Shown in pieces: positions 34,938 to 44,695 of a stretch of DNA of 64,000 bases; within the stretch, counting starts at the first letter, position 1, and each line of letters begins with the position of its first letter. Source of the DNA: an uncultured bacterium (lineage in GTDB: Bacteria > Bacillota > Clostridia > Lachnospirales > Lachnospiraceae); assembly GCA_947383005.1 (NCBI GenBank), contig CANDBT010000001.1, positions 1 through 64,000 on the forward strand, read 5' to 3'. The translations under genes and the position numbers were made by a program. The notes under the pieces are model-generated. The model saw only the letters and a program-made list of their open reading frames with translations, did not search any database and was not told the DNA's origin.

Positions 34938-35633
34938 ATGCAGACCATATTAGTTTGCGATGATGATAAGCAGATTGTGGACGCTATTGATATATACCTG
35001 ACCGGAGAAGGCTTTCGGGTTTTAAAGGCTTATGATGGATATGAGGCATTGAAAATTATTGAGAAAGAACCTGTGGAGCTGTTGGTATTGGATGTGATGA
35101 TGCCGGGGCTGGACGGGATAAGGACGACTTTGAAGATAAGGGAAACCAGCAGTATACCCATTATTATTCTATCAGCGAAAGCAGAGGATACAGACAAAAT
35201 TTTGGGATTGAATATTGGGGCGGATGATTATCTGTCCAAACCATTCAGTCCGTTGGAGTTGGTGGCGAGAGTAAAATCTCAACTGCGCCGTTATACACAG
35301 TTGGGAAATATGAGCCAGCAGAACACGGAAAGGGTATATAAGTGTGGCGGGTTGACAATTAATGATGATACAAAAGAAGTGTGGGTGGATGATGAACTTA
35401 TCCGTCTGACTCCGATTGAATATAATATTTTGTTGTTGCTGGTGAAAAATGTGGGAAAAGTTTTTTCTATTGATGAGATTTATGAACAGATATGGAACGA
35501 GGAGGCTATCGGAGCAGATAATACGGTAGCCGTACATATTCGCCATATTCGTGAAAAAATTGAAATTAATCCCCGGGAGCCACGTTACCTTAAAGTAGTC
35601 TGGGGCGTGGGCTATAAAATCGAGAAACAATAG
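34938..35633 (+). CDS. OmpR-family response regulator
   Basis: A 231-residue regulator. The receiver domain (about 1-120) has the acidic pocket CDDDKQ, the phospho-acceptor Asp in LLVLDVMMPG and the Lys in YLSKPF. The C-terminal winged helix (about 135-231) ends WGVGYKIEKQ. The start is the ATG at 34938 after AAAGGGGAAAG. It is eight bases from the sensor kinase gene and forms a two-component pair with it. Confidence 0.94.
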   Translation: MQTILVCDDDKQIVDAIDIYLTGEGFRVLKAYDGYEALKIIEKEPVELLVLDVMMPGLDGIRTTLKIRETSSIPIIILSAKAEDTDKILGLNIGADDYLSKPFSPLELVARVKSQLRRYTQLGNMSQQNTERVYKCGGLTINDDTKEVWVDDELIRLTPIEYNILLLLVKNVGKVFSIDEIYEQIWNEEAIGADNTVAVHIRHIREKIEINPREPRYLKVVWGVGYKIEKQ

Positions 35634-35641
35634 GAGAGTAT

Positions 35642-37933
35642 ATGCGGTTAAAAAGCCATTCCATACAAATTAAAAAAAATATTGCTGTTTTGCTGCATTT
35701 GATTTTTCTCAGTCTTTGTGTCGGCGGAATCAGCGTTATGTACTTAAATTCCCAGATTGGATCGGGGATTTCCTGGCTGCGCCAGAAAAATTATGAAGAT
35801 TCACCCCAATTTGTTAGCCAATTTGAAGAGGATTTGGATAGTATTTTTGATTATGTTGCTTATCGGGATGTTTTTGAGGAGGATGGAGGGCTGGATTTGT
35901 CCAGTCAGATGTTTTCCGTGACAAAAGGTGAGGGGCCGGAGATAATCTACACTCTCGATGAAGTGTTGCGTTATGCCAGGAGTCAGGGCTTTTATTTAAA
36001 CAGCGATTTTGAGGTAATCAATGATTTGCTGATCTATGATAATGCGGCGACTTCCAAAGATTATCGAATCAATTGGAGAGCATATATGATTGACTGGGAG
36101 CCGGATGAACCTGGTGATGCTTACACGTCCTTACTGGAATTGTCTCGTGAAGTGTTGGATTGTCTTGGTAGTTATTATAAAGTTCATTACCGGATGATTG
36201 TTAATCCTTCCAATCTGTATTTTCAGATTTTGTATTATGACGATCAGACGGAGGCTATAGTATATACCAATGCAGAAGGGCGGACGGCAGAAGAGCTGAA
36301 AGGGATAGGCAGTTATTGTTATCTGGACAATGAATTGATTTTGCCAGAAAGTAATTTACCGGGAGATTTGCAAAATATTGCCACATTTATGGAAAAAAAT
36401 AATTATAATGATTTAGAAAATTATTCTTTTATTGCAGCAGTAGATACAAGCTATGTGGCAGATGATATTTATGCAGATAATGCCAAAGCCTATAAACATT
36501 TACGGGATCGCTTTTTAGAAGGTCTTTTGGGGCTGATTTTGGGAATCATTGGATGTTTATTTACTTTGTATTATCTAATTCTTAAGTCAGGATATCGTTC
36601 GGATGAGCAGGTGGCGCCTTCTCTTTGCGAGATTGACCAGGTTCAGACAGAAAGTTTTATCGCATTGGCAGGCGTATTGACTTTGTTTGCGTTGTTTTTG
36701 GCCGAAAATGTCAGCGGAAGGCTTCTGCATTTGTTGTTGCCGATATCTTCATGGAACTACGCGGAAAGGATGATGCGGGTATTGGTTATTTATGGGTGCG
36801 TCATGGTCGGTGCATTTAGTCTGCTTCGGCGTTATAAATGCGGTCAACTGTGGGAAAACAGTTTGCTCCACCATATTCAATTGACTATAGATCAATATTT
36901 TATTCATCACTCGTTTAGCCACCGTTTGTTTTGTTTATATATAAGTTTTTTGAGTTTTCAGCTTATTGGGTTTGGCGGAGGGATGGCAGCGCTCCATTTT
37001 CGGCGTTATTCAGGGGCGAAAGTGGCGGCCCTGGTTATCGGCGTGATGCTGGTTGTAATTGATTGCCGGGTTTTTCACAAGTTGTTTGTGACTTCTTTGC
37101 AAAGGGATCAGATTACAAACGCTATTGTGCGGATCGCAGAAGGAGATACCTCTTATCAGATGGAATTGGAGGGGCTGTCAGGTAAGGAGCTGGAAATTGC
37201 CCGCATGCTTAATCGCATTGGTACAGGCTTAGAGCAAGCGCTGCAGGAACAGGTGAAAAGTGAACGTTTGAAAGCAGATTTGATTACGAATGTGTCTCAT
37301 GATATAAAGACTCCCCTGACTTCTATTATTAATTATGTGGATTTAATTAAACGGGAACATATTCAAAATGAACGGATACAAGAGTACTTAAAGGTTCTTG
37401 AACAAAAATCCCAGCGATTGAAAACATTGACGGAGGATTTGCTTGAGGCATCCAAGGCCAGTTCAGGAACAGTAAAGCTGGAAATGGCCAAATTGGATTT
37501 GGTGGAAATGATCTGGCAGACGAACGGGGAGTTTGAAGAGAAGTTTGCTGAGCGTCATTTGGATTTGGTTTCTACTTTCCCCGAACGAGGAGTGATGATC
37601 GAGGCCGATGGGCGTCATCTCTGGAGAGTTTTGGAGAACTTATATAATAATGCGTTTAAATATGCTATGGAACACAGCAGGGTATTTACCGATATCTGTT
37701 GTGAAAACGGATGGGCTTATTTTACAATTAAAAATGTATCGGTAAATCCATTAAATGTGGGAACGGAGGATTTGGTTGAACGCTTTGTGCGTGGAGATGT
37801 ATCACGGACCACCGAGGGGAGCGGCCTGGGCTTGTCTATCGCCCAAAGTCTGACCAAGCTTCAGGGGGGGACATTTGAAATTTTGGTAGACGGTGATTTG
37901 TTTAAAGCCAGAATCGGTTTTGCCATAATATAA
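35642..37933 (+). CDS. Membrane sensor histidine kinase
   Basis: A 763-residue kinase. An N-terminal helix and an outside domain (about 35-290) are followed by five or six membrane segments (about 295-480), a HAMP-like linker, the phospho-acceptor box NVSHDIKTPLTSI near residue 554, the N-box NLYNNAFKYAM and the G-box GSGLGLSIAQSL. The multi-helix membrane part hints at sensing within or near the membrane. Its stop codon TAA lies inside the edge of a family 1 repeat. Confidence 0.92.
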   Translation: MRLKSHSIQIKKNIAVLLHLIFLSLCVGGISVMYLNSQIGSGISWLRQKNYEDSPQFVSQFEEDLDSIFDYVAYRDVFEEDGGLDLSSQMFSVTKGEGPEIIYTLDEVLRYARSQGFYLNSDFEVINDLLIYDNAATSKDYRINWRAYMIDWEPDEPGDAYTSLLELSREVLDCLGSYYKVHYRMIVNPSNLYFQILYYDDQTEAIVYTNAEGRTAEELKGIGSYCYLDNELILPESNLPGDLQNIATFMEKNNYNDLENYSFIAAVDTSYVADDIYADNAKAYKHLRDRFLEGLLGLILGIIGCLFTLYYLILKSGYRSDEQVAPSLCEIDQVQTESFIALAGVLTLFALFLAENVSGRLLHLLLPISSWNYAERMMRVLVIYGCVMVGAFSLLRRYKCGQLWENSLLHHIQLTIDQYFIHHSFSHRLFCLYISFLSFQLIGFGGGMAALHFRRYSGAKVAALVIGVMLVVIDCRVFHKLFVTSLQRDQITNAIVRIAEGDTSYQMELEGLSGKELEIARMLNRIGTGLEQALQEQVKSERLKADLITNVSHDIKTPLTSIINYVDLIKREHIQNERIQEYLKVLEQKSQRLKTLTEDLLEASKASSGTVKLEMAKLDLVEMIWQTNGEFEEKFAERHLDLVSTFPERGVMIEADGRHLWRVLENLYNNAFKYAMEHSRVFTDICCENGWAYFTIKNVSVNPLNVGTEDLVERFVRGDVSRTTEGSGLGLSIAQSLTKLQGGTFEILVDGDLFKARIGFAII

Positions 37934-38090
37934 CTTATCGGAAATTACAAAGTAATTTCCGATAAAAGGCGCGATTTTTGCGCCGTAAATCCGATTATAG
38001 GAAGCAAATTTTGCTTCCTATAATATAACTTATCGGAAATTACAAAGTAATTTCCGATAAAAGGGTTCGCGGAGCGGTTCCTGTAATATG
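37926..38090. repeat. Modular palindromic repeat, family 1, copy 6, composite
   Basis: Two identical module 1 units (TTATCGGAAATTAC/GTAATTTCCGATAA, perfect stems) surround module 2 and the alternative module 3 (ATTATAGGAAGC/GCTTCCTATAAT); the standard module 3 half GGTTCGCGGAGCGGTTCCTGTAAT closes the array. This shows module exchange within the family. Confidence 0.85.
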
Positions 38091-38124
38091 GTATGGTTTG
38101 GAGCTGTCCCGGATGATTCTACAT

Positions 38125-38162
38125 AAGGGTGGATATGACACGCACACGTCATATCCACCCTT
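38125..38162. terminator. Bidirectional terminator between convergent genes
   Basis: AAGGGTGGATATGAC and its exact inverse GTCATATCCACCCTT flank an 8-base loop, between the kinase (+) and the NlpC/P60 gene (-). Confidence 0.7.
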
Positions 38163-38183
38163 GAAATTTCAAACACACTTTAG

Positions 38184-39782
38184 TTATCCGAATATACGCC
38201 AGCCACAAATAAAGTTTCTTTGCCACCAGGAATTTAAGGGACGGTGGACAATTCCGCCGCTGCTGGATGAAGCATCAACAACAGTTCCGCCTTCTGCGAT
38301 GATTCCCACATGACCGCTGACGACGATGATATCGCCGGCACGAAGATTGGAATAGCTGCTGATTTTTGTGTATTTTCCCACGCTGCGCCAGCCAGAAGAT
38401 GTAAGATAGCTTTGACGTACGCCTACCTGGTTCAGACACCAATATACAAAACCGGAGCAGTCAAAAGAGTTAGGGCCTTTGGCGCCCCACACATAAGGGC
38501 ATCCCAGTTTGGATTTAGCGACAGAAATCAGAGCACTGGCACTTCCGCTGGCGGTTCCTGTATTGGGGGTTCCGCCACCGCCACCGCCGCCGCTTGCCGG
38601 CGGATTATTCTGAGATGTTCGGCCGTTGCTGCTTCCAGTGGTAGGCCTTGGGGTATTGACTGGTGCTTTTTTAGCATCATTACTGGTAAGTTTTGTCATA
38701 GTTTGGGCTCCGACAGAGCCGTCTATGGACAAGTTATTGGTCTGCTGGAATAATTTTACGGCACTTTCCGTCACCGAACCGTAATAGCCAGTGATGTTGG
38801 CGGAGCTTAAATAACCAAGCTTGCTTAACATTTCTTGGACTCGGGAAATGCTGTCACCGCTGTCGCCAATGCTTAAACCATTAGGGACGGCCGTATCGCT
38901 ATTGAGAGCCAGACGGGTGGAAGGGCCAAGGTATCCGTCTACTACCTGGTCATTTCTGGATTGGAAAAGCTTGACTGCCATCACAGTGTCATTGCCATAG
39001 TTGCCATCTGGTTCAGAGGTCATGTAGCCAAGAAGTGTCAGCCGTTTTTGCGCGGCCAGTACAACATCGCTGCTTTCGCCAAGAGAGAGCATATTGGGTT
39101 TGATTTCATCGCTGTACAGCATGTTTAAGGTTTTCCTGCCGACTTTGCCATCCTGTTCCAAGCCATTTACTTCTTGCATTTTAATCACGGCTTCTTCTGT
39201 CCGGTCCCCATAGTGACCGCTTATCTGGTCTTCCGTAGCCAGGTATCCCAGTTCATAAAGACGGCTCTGTATTCTTTGAATGTCATCACCGTCATCATTT
39301 TTTTGAGCTGCATAATATTTTGCTTCTGGAGAGAGAATCGCTTGAAGGGTATAAGGCCCGACAACGCCATCCTGAGCCAGTTTATTTTGCCTTTGATATA
39401 TTTTTACTGCATTTTCCGTGGCTTTCCCGTATAAATCCGTAGGTTCATCGGTATCCATAAAACCAAGCATCATCAGCCGTTCCTGCAATTGAATTACGAC
39501 AGGATGCTGCATGCCCACCCGCAGATAGTCAGGAATCGGTTCGGAATACTCAGCATCTACTCCGCCTACGGAAGGGAGAATCGGCCCGTCCGGCGTCAAT
39601 GCCATCACGGTCTCATCTGCTGCAGTCGATTGCAAGGTTTCTTCTGCCAATACCAGTTCGGGAAGCGTAGTTTCTGATTCCTCTGTCTGCTGTCCGCTGC
39701 TGCAGCCGGTAAGCAGAGTAAAGGCGAGAAATGATGTCACTAGCTTTCTGCTAACGGGGAGCCGCCATATGTGTCTTTTCAT
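38184..39782 (-). CDS. Lipoprotein with four peptidoglycan-binding repeats and an NlpC/P60 hydrolase
   Basis: A 532-residue cell-wall enzyme. A lipobox LLTGC near residue 26 anchors it. Four PG_binding_1 repeats follow (for example VIQLQERLMMLGFM, IQRIQSRLYELGYL, VLAAQKRLTLLGYM, ISRVQEMLSKLGYL). A Ser/Gly/Pro linker (about 375-415) leads to the C-terminal NlpC/P60 domain with the catalytic Cys in FDCSGFVYWC and the His in SGHVGII. It should cut peptidoglycan stem peptides at the surface. Confidence 0.92.
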   Translation of the reverse strand: MKRHIWRLPVSRKLVTSFLAFTLLTGCSSGQQTEESETTLPELVLAEETLQSTAADETVMALTPDGPILPSVGGVDAEYSEPIPDYLRVGMQHPVVIQLQERLMMLGFMDTDEPTDLYGKATENAVKIYQRQNKLAQDGVVGPYTLQAILSPEAKYYAAQKNDDGDDIQRIQSRLYELGYLATEDQISGHYGDRTEEAVIKMQEVNGLEQDGKVGRKTLNMLYSDEIKPNMLSLGESSDVVLAAQKRLTLLGYMTSEPDGNYGNDTVMAVKLFQSRNDQVVDGYLGPSTRLALNSDTAVPNGLSIGDSGDSISRVQEMLSKLGYLSSANITGYYGSVTESAVKLFQQTNNLSIDGSVGAQTMTKLTSNDAKKAPVNTPRPTTGSSNGRTSQNNPPASGGGGGGGTPNTGTASGSASALISVAKSKLGCPYVWGAKGPNSFDCSGFVYWCLNQVGVRQSYLTSSGWRSVGKYTKISSYSNLRAGDIIVVSGHVGIIAEGGTVVDASSSSGGIVHRPLNSWWQRNFICGWRIFG

Positions 39783-39823
39783 CCTGAGCTTTCCTTTCTC
39801 TCACTTTTTGTCGAATACTGTTT

Positions 39824-39853
39824 ATTGTAGCACATATTGCGGATAGATTACAA
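39824..39853 (-). promoter_or_regulatory. Predicted promoter of the NlpC/P60 gene
   Basis: On the minus strand, TTGTAA (39848-39853) and TACAAT (39824-39829) are separated by 18 bases, about 40 bases before the start codon. Confidence 0.5.
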
Positions 39854-39980
39854 GAAAATTTTTTACCTTAAATTTAATCTTGGGGCATAATTTTCAGAGA
39901 AGCCTCATATGATAGTAGAAAGACAGAAAGAGCGGTTTTTAGCAGGCAAAAATTTTCAGGAAACTTAAGGAGAGAAAAAA

Positions 39981-40658
39981 ATGGATAAAACACGTTATTC
40001 TATATCCGAGGCTAGCAAACTTGTAGGGGTAGAATCTCATGTGCTGCGCTATTGGGAGGATGAGTTGCAGTTGGAAATACCGCGAAACGGGAAAAGTCAC
40101 CGTTATTATACGGAATTACATATCCGCTTGTTTCAAAAGATAAAAGAATTAAAAGAGAAAGGTTATCAGCTCAAGGCAATTGAGCAAGTGCTGAAAAAGA
40201 TGATTGACGGGGACGAGGAAATCGACCCGGATCAGATATTGGAACAAAATGCAGTAACTATTTTAAAGGAAGGAAGCGGGGGAGACGAAATGGAGGAGGA
40301 GACAAATTTAAAAATAGTGCAGAAGCCGGAATCGGCGGCAATCTCCGCCAATCAGGAAAAAATAGAACAATTTCAACAGATTATGAATCAGGTCATCGGG
40401 AAAGCGGTGGGACAGGCTATTCAGGCCAATAATGAGATATTAAGCAGTGAAATCAGCCGTCAGGTTAATAACCGGATGGTGCAGGAATTGGAATATATGA
40501 TGCGAATTAATGATGAGAGGGAGGAGGAGAGGTTTAAAGCGCTGGATGAGACGCTGCGTGCTTATCAAAAAGAGAGTAAAGGGAAGGCAGAGGCAGCAGC
40601 CACGAAACTGCCGTTTTTTAGACGGAAAAAATTTGGGCGTAATGGGAAAAAGCTGTAA
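39981..40658 (+). CDS. MerR-type DNA-binding protein with a helical tail
   Basis: A 225-residue protein. The MerR helix-turn-helix is at the N-terminus (YSISEASKLVGVESHVLRYW, ... SHRYYTELHIRLFQKIKEL). The rest is strongly charged helix (about 100-210) with a very basic end. No effector-binding domain is present. The layout is like RacA-type chromosome-anchoring proteins of spore-formers, but that assignment is tentative. Confidence 0.78.
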   Translation: MDKTRYSISEASKLVGVESHVLRYWEDELQLEIPRNGKSHRYYTELHIRLFQKIKELKEKGYQLKAIEQVLKKMIDGDEEIDPDQILEQNAVTILKEGSGGDEMEEETNLKIVQKPESAAISANQEKIEQFQQIMNQVIGKAVGQAIQANNEILSSEISRQVNNRMVQELEYMMRINDEREEERFKALDETLRAYQKESKGKAEAAATKLPFFRRKKFGRNGKKL

Positions 40659-40695
40659 ACGGCCGACATTGGCACGGGGGATAACCGAGGAAAAA

Positions 40696-40730
40696 CGGGA
40701 GCGCATCAGATCATGTGTTCCCGCTTTTTG
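40696..40730 (+). terminator. Rho-independent terminator after the MerR gene
   Basis: CGGGAGCGCAT pairs with ATGTGTTCCCG and is followed by CTTTTT. It faces the end of the DUF4317 gene. Confidence 0.75.
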
Positions 40731-40766
40731 GTGTTTTTGGCCTTTTGCCCCTGGTGAACTGTAACA

Positions 40767-41885
40767 TTATTTTATGAGAATGCCATTGACTTCCACATCC
40801 CCTTCAATGGCGATTACCAGGCATTGACGCCCATCAATTTCGCGGGTTTCAATCAATTCCGTGCGTTCGGGATTTACCTTTACCATAACATCGGGGGTTT
40901 TGATTTCAAAAGCGCGGGAATTTACTACATTTTCAGCAAATATTGAAGCTCTTTCACCGGCAGTTTCGTCAAAGCATTGGTCAAAATTTTGCAATTGTTG
41001 TTCTTCGGCGCCACTATTTTCCAATAAACTTTTTACTTGGTATTTGTCCAGAACCAGAGGTTCCGGCTCGTTTTTATTTTCATCCAGCATTTCATTCAAA
41101 TTTGCATGAATGGTTTTAACCATATCATAATTGCAAGAGTCCCCCAAGGTTTCTCGCACAATTGTTTGAAAGGATTCTTTTTGATCTTCAGCCGCCATAG
41201 GCAGCGGGCAGCCGAATATCTGCTCGATAAAAGAAACATGAAGATCTTTGGTGTTTTTTACATAATACAATGAACTGTGAATATCGGAAGACCGGTCGTT
41301 GAATGCAGGAAACAAAAATCCCAATTCCGGAAGACCGACAATCCAGTCGCGAGTCCGATTTTGAAACGTATTTTCAACTTCATTATAACTTAATGCCGGT
41401 TTGCATAGTTCTACCGGGCAAATACAGCAAAGAATATAGTTGTACACTTCGTCCGAAGCATCTTCCATGGAAAGCCCGTCAGAAGTGCGTCCGGGAATAT
41501 CGTACACATCATGAATTAGCAAAATCAAAAAATTTCCCACATAATCATAAGAATTAATAATGCGGTCATAAAATTCATCTAATAAATGCTCATCTAGCAG
41601 TTTGCTGTCACGCAGCCGCAGTAAAAACTCCTGCGTTCCGCCTTCAGCTTCTGATTCCAATGGGAAATCAAGATTTATGAGATTTTTCCCTAAGTTTCCG
41701 GAGAGGGTTTTGCGCAGGATTTCAAAATATTTATACATTTCTTCTTCCGGAAGAGAGAGAAATGCCTCTTTGAGTTCGGTTTTTTTGTTTTTTTCCCCAT
41801 CTACATAACATCCGCATATTCGTGTGATTGAACAACTGGAAGGGGTAAAAAGCCGCTTGATTTCTGATATTTCCTTTTTAACCAT
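40767..41885 (-). CDS. DUF4317 family protein
   Basis: A 372-residue cytoplasmic protein matching DUF4317 by its opening (KKEISEIKRLFTPSSCSITRICGCYVDGE) and the FLILLIHDVYDIPG segment followed by CCICPVELCKPAL. The family is widespread in Clostridia and has no known activity. It is a single-gene unit that converges with the MerR gene and diverges from gdpP. Confidence 0.85.
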   Translation of the reverse strand: MVKKEISEIKRLFTPSSCSITRICGCYVDGEKNKKTELKEAFLSLPEEEMYKYFEILRKTLSGNLGKNLINLDFPLESEAEGGTQEFLLRLRDSKLLDEHLLDEFYDRIINSYDYVGNFLILLIHDVYDIPGRTSDGLSMEDASDEVYNYILCCICPVELCKPALSYNEVENTFQNRTRDWIVGLPELGFLFPAFNDRSSDIHSSLYYVKNTKDLHVSFIEQIFGCPLPMAAEDQKESFQTIVRETLGDSCNYDMVKTIHANLNEMLDENKNEPEPLVLDKYQVKSLLENSGAEEQQLQNFDQCFDETAGERASIFAENVVNSRAFEIKTPDVMVKVNPERTELIETREIDGRQCLVIAIEGDVEVNGILIK

Positions 41886-41981
41886 GTTTGTAATTTATTT
41901 CCTCCAATCCCTGTTTTGAATTTTAATTGTAATATAAAAATGGTTAAAATACAAGAAGACATAACACCGGTTTTCCCATGC

Positions 41982-42010
41982 TAGACGAAAAAACGTTCCT
42001 GTGGTATAAT
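41982..42010 (+). promoter_or_regulatory. Predicted promoter of the gdpP operon
   Basis: TAGACG (41982-41987) and TATAAT (42005-42010) with a 17-base spacer and an extended TGN before the -10 box, 125 bases upstream of gdpP. Confidence 0.6.
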
Positions 42011-42134
42011 GTAGGCAGATATTATACCTGCGCCGGTAAGCAGTGGAAATACTAAAAGCCTGTCATCAAGCGGGCTTTTCGGAACAAGCGCCATGCAGGC
42101 AGAAGAGTTCTGTAGATACGATAAGGAGATAAAG

Positions 42135-44180
42135 ATGAAAGAAACAACAAAATTGAATGGCCAGCTAAAACTATATCTGGCGTGGCCATTGCTTTTGGCC
42201 ATATTTCCTGCTTTTGGAAATGTAGGCGTAGCGATGGTAAGCAGGATCGGCGGGGCAATTTTGCTCCCCTTTACGCTGTGCTATATACTTGTTGCGGTCT
42301 GGATTTACATGTATCGCAGAAAACGCCTGCTGGGTGGTTTGGTGGAGTTTTCTGCTTCTTATGCATGGGTTCAGAAGCAATTGCTCACAGAGATGGCAGT
42401 CCCTTATGCCCTGGCGGATGCAGATGGACGGATTTTGTGGTTCAATGATGCATTTAAGGAAATCTTTGCTGATCGCAAGGGGATAAAAAAGAGTCTGCTT
42501 AGTTTGTTTCCCAAAGTGGATAAGGCTATTCTTTCCTCAGAAGAAGCCTCAAGTGTCCACAGCACATACGGCGATCGCAAGTTCCGTGTGGATGTTTGCC
42601 CGGTCAATGTGGATAATGCATGTAATACGGAAGATGAGAGTACTATCCTTACCGGGGTGGAAAAGCTGCTGGCAATTTATCTGTTTGATGAGACGGAGAT
42701 TCTGGAGTATCGCCAGGAGGTTACGGACGAAAAGCTGGTTTGCGGTTTGATTTATTTGGATAATTATGACGAGGCGCTGGAGAGTGTGGAGGAGGTGCGC
42801 CGCTCGTTGCTTACCGCCTTGATTGACCGGAAGATCAATAAATATATCGGTAGTGTGGATGGGGTGGTAAAAAAGCTGGAAAAGGACAAATATTTCTTTA
42901 TTTTTAAACAGAAATATATGTCACAGATACAAGAGGAACGTTTCTCTATTTTAGAGGATGTAAAGTCAGTAAATATCGGCAATGACATGGCGGTGACTTT
43001 GAGTATCGGGATTGGTATGAATGGCGAGAGTTATGGTCAGAACTATGAGTATGCCCGGGTATCTATTGATATGGCGCTGGGGCGGGGCGGAGACCAGGCG
43101 GTCGTCAAGGATGCCGGGAAAATTCAATATTATGGGGGCAAGTCTCAGCAGCAGGAGAAAGCGACCCGTGTCAAAGCCCGTGTCAAGGCGCATGCTTTGC
43201 GGGAGCTGATGGAAACGAAAGATCGCCTGCTGATTATGGGCCACAAGCTGGGAGATGTGGATTCTTTTGGTTCTTCTATCGGGATTTTCAGAATCGCCAC
43301 TTCCCTGAATAAAAAGTCACATATTGTTATCAATGAAGTGACCACATCGGTGAAACCAATGATGGAGCGTTTTCAGAACAATCCGGAGTATCCGGAAGAT
43401 TTGTTTTTGAATGGAGCTCAGGCGGCGGAACTGGTAGACAACAATACTATGCTGGTGGTGGTAGATGTGAATCGTCCCAGCATCACGGATGCACCGGAAC
43501 TTTTGCATATGGTTAAGACGATTGTCGTGTTGGATCATCATCGGCAGAGCAGCGAGATTATCAATAACGCTGTATTGTCTTATGTGGAGCCTTATGCCTC
43601 TTCAGCCTGTGAGATGGTGGCAGAGGTTCTGCAGTATATTGCCGATGATATAAAGATCCGTTCTGCGGAAGCTGATGCTATGTATGCGGGGATTGTGATT
43701 GACACGTTGAATTTCACGAATCAAACAGGAGTGCGTACATTTGAAGCGGCGGCTTATCTGCGGCGCAATGGAGCGGATGTAACCCGGGTGCGTAAGATTT
43801 TCCGGGATAATATCGCAGAATATAAAGCCAGAGCGGCGGCAGTCACTTCGGCGGAGGTTTACAGAGAAGCATTTTCCATCGGCGTTTGTCCGGCAGAAGG
43901 GCTGAAAAGCCCGACTATTGTAGGAGCCCAGGCTGCCAATGAGCTGTTGGATATAAAAGGAATAAAGGCGTCTATAGTACTGACAAAGTATCATGATACT
44001 ATTTATATCAGCGCCCGTTCTATTGATGAGGTCAATGTACAGGTGATGATGGAACAACTTGGCGGCGGAGGCCATCGGGCGATTGCCGGAGCTCAGTTGG
44101 CAGGGGCGAGCATAGAAGAGGCCAAGCGCAAGGTAAAGGAAGTGCTGGATAATATGCTTGAGAAAGGAGAAATATCATAA
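42135..44180 (+). CDS. gdpP: Cyclic-di-AMP phosphodiesterase GdpP
   Basis: A 681-residue membrane phosphodiesterase. Two N-terminal helices ([16 protein letters not shown] and [17 protein letters not shown]), a PAS-like domain, a degenerate GGDEF domain ([12 protein letters not shown]), and the DHH domain with [13 protein letters not shown] and [10 protein letters not shown], ending in DHHA1 [13 protein letters not shown]. It hydrolyses c-di-AMP. The ATG at 42135 follows AAGGAG. It overlaps rplI by one base, and rplI-dnaB follow as usual in Bacillota. Confidence 0.94.
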   Translation: MKETTKLNGQLKLYLAWPLLLAIFPAFGNVGVAMVSRIGGAILLPFTLCYILVAVWIYMYRRKRLLGGLVEFSASYAWVQKQLLTEMAVPYALADADGRILWFNDAFKEIFADRKGIKKSLLSLFPKVDKAILSSEEASSVHSTYGDRKFRVDVCPVNVDNACNTEDESTILTGVEKLLAIYLFDETEILEYRQEVTDEKLVCGLIYLDNYDEALESVEEVRRSLLTALIDRKINKYIGSVDGVVKKLEKDKYFFIFKQKYMSQIQEERFSILEDVKSVNIGNDMAVTLSIGIGMNGESYGQNYEYARVSIDMALGRGGDQAVVKDAGKIQYYGGKSQQQEKATRVKARVKAHALRELMETKDRLLIMGHKLGDVDSFGSSIGIFRIATSLNKKSHIVINEVTTSVKPMMERFQNNPEYPEDLFLNGAQAAELVDNNTMLVVVDVNRPSITDAPELLHMVKTIVVLDHHRQSSEIINNAVLSYVEPYASSACEMVAEVLQYIADDIKIRSAEADAMYAGIVIDTLNFTNQTGVRTFEAAAYLRRNGADVTRVRKIFRDNIAEYKARAAAVTSAEVYREAFSIGVCPAEGLKSPTIVGAQAANELLDIKGIKASIVLTKYHDTIYISARSIDEVNVQVMMEQLGGGGHRAIAGAQLAGASIEEAKRKVKEVLDNMLEKGEIS

Positions 44181-44626
44181 TGCAGATTGTATTGTTGGAA
44201 GATGTGAAAACTTTAGGGAAAAAAGGTGAGGTTGTCAAGGTCAATGACGGTTATGCGAGAAATTTTATCTTGCCGAAGAAATTGGGAGTAGAAGCGACTG
44301 CAAAAAACCTGAATGATTTGAAACTTCAAAAAGCGAATCAGGAGAAGCGGGCAGCGGAACAATTTGCGGAAGCGAAAGCATTGGCAGAAAAAATAGAAAG
44401 CCTGTCTGTGACGCTAACTATGAAAGCGGGCGAAAACGGAAAAGCGTTTGGTTCTGTATCGGGCAAAGAGATTGCCGCCGCAGCGGCAAGTCAGGCGGGT
44501 TTAGCGATAGATAAGAAAAAGCTGTTGCTTGCTGAACCATTGAAAACATTTGGCACGCATGAAGTGCCGATAAAGCTCCATAAGGATGTGACGGCTAAGC
44601 TGACGGTAAAAATAACCGAAGAATAG
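44180..44626 (+). CDS. rplI: 50S ribosomal protein bL9
   Basis: A 148-residue bL9: [20 protein letters not shown] with the N-terminal RNA-binding fold, the long central helix [20 protein letters not shown], and the C-terminal domain [20 protein letters not shown] precedes the ATG, which overlaps the gdpP stop codon (TAATG). Confidence 0.97.
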   Translation: MQIVLLEDVKTLGKKGEVVKVNDGYARNFILPKKLGVEATAKNLNDLKLQKANQEKRAAEQFAEAKALAEKIESLSVTLTMKAGENGKAFGSVSGKEIAAAAASQAGLAIDKKKLLLAEPLKTFGTHEVPIKLHKDVTAKLTVKITEE

Positions 44627-44695
44627 TTATCAATAAAAATACCGAAAAGTAGCCTTTTTTCAAAGAAAAATGAGCGGATTTGAGAGAACATATTT

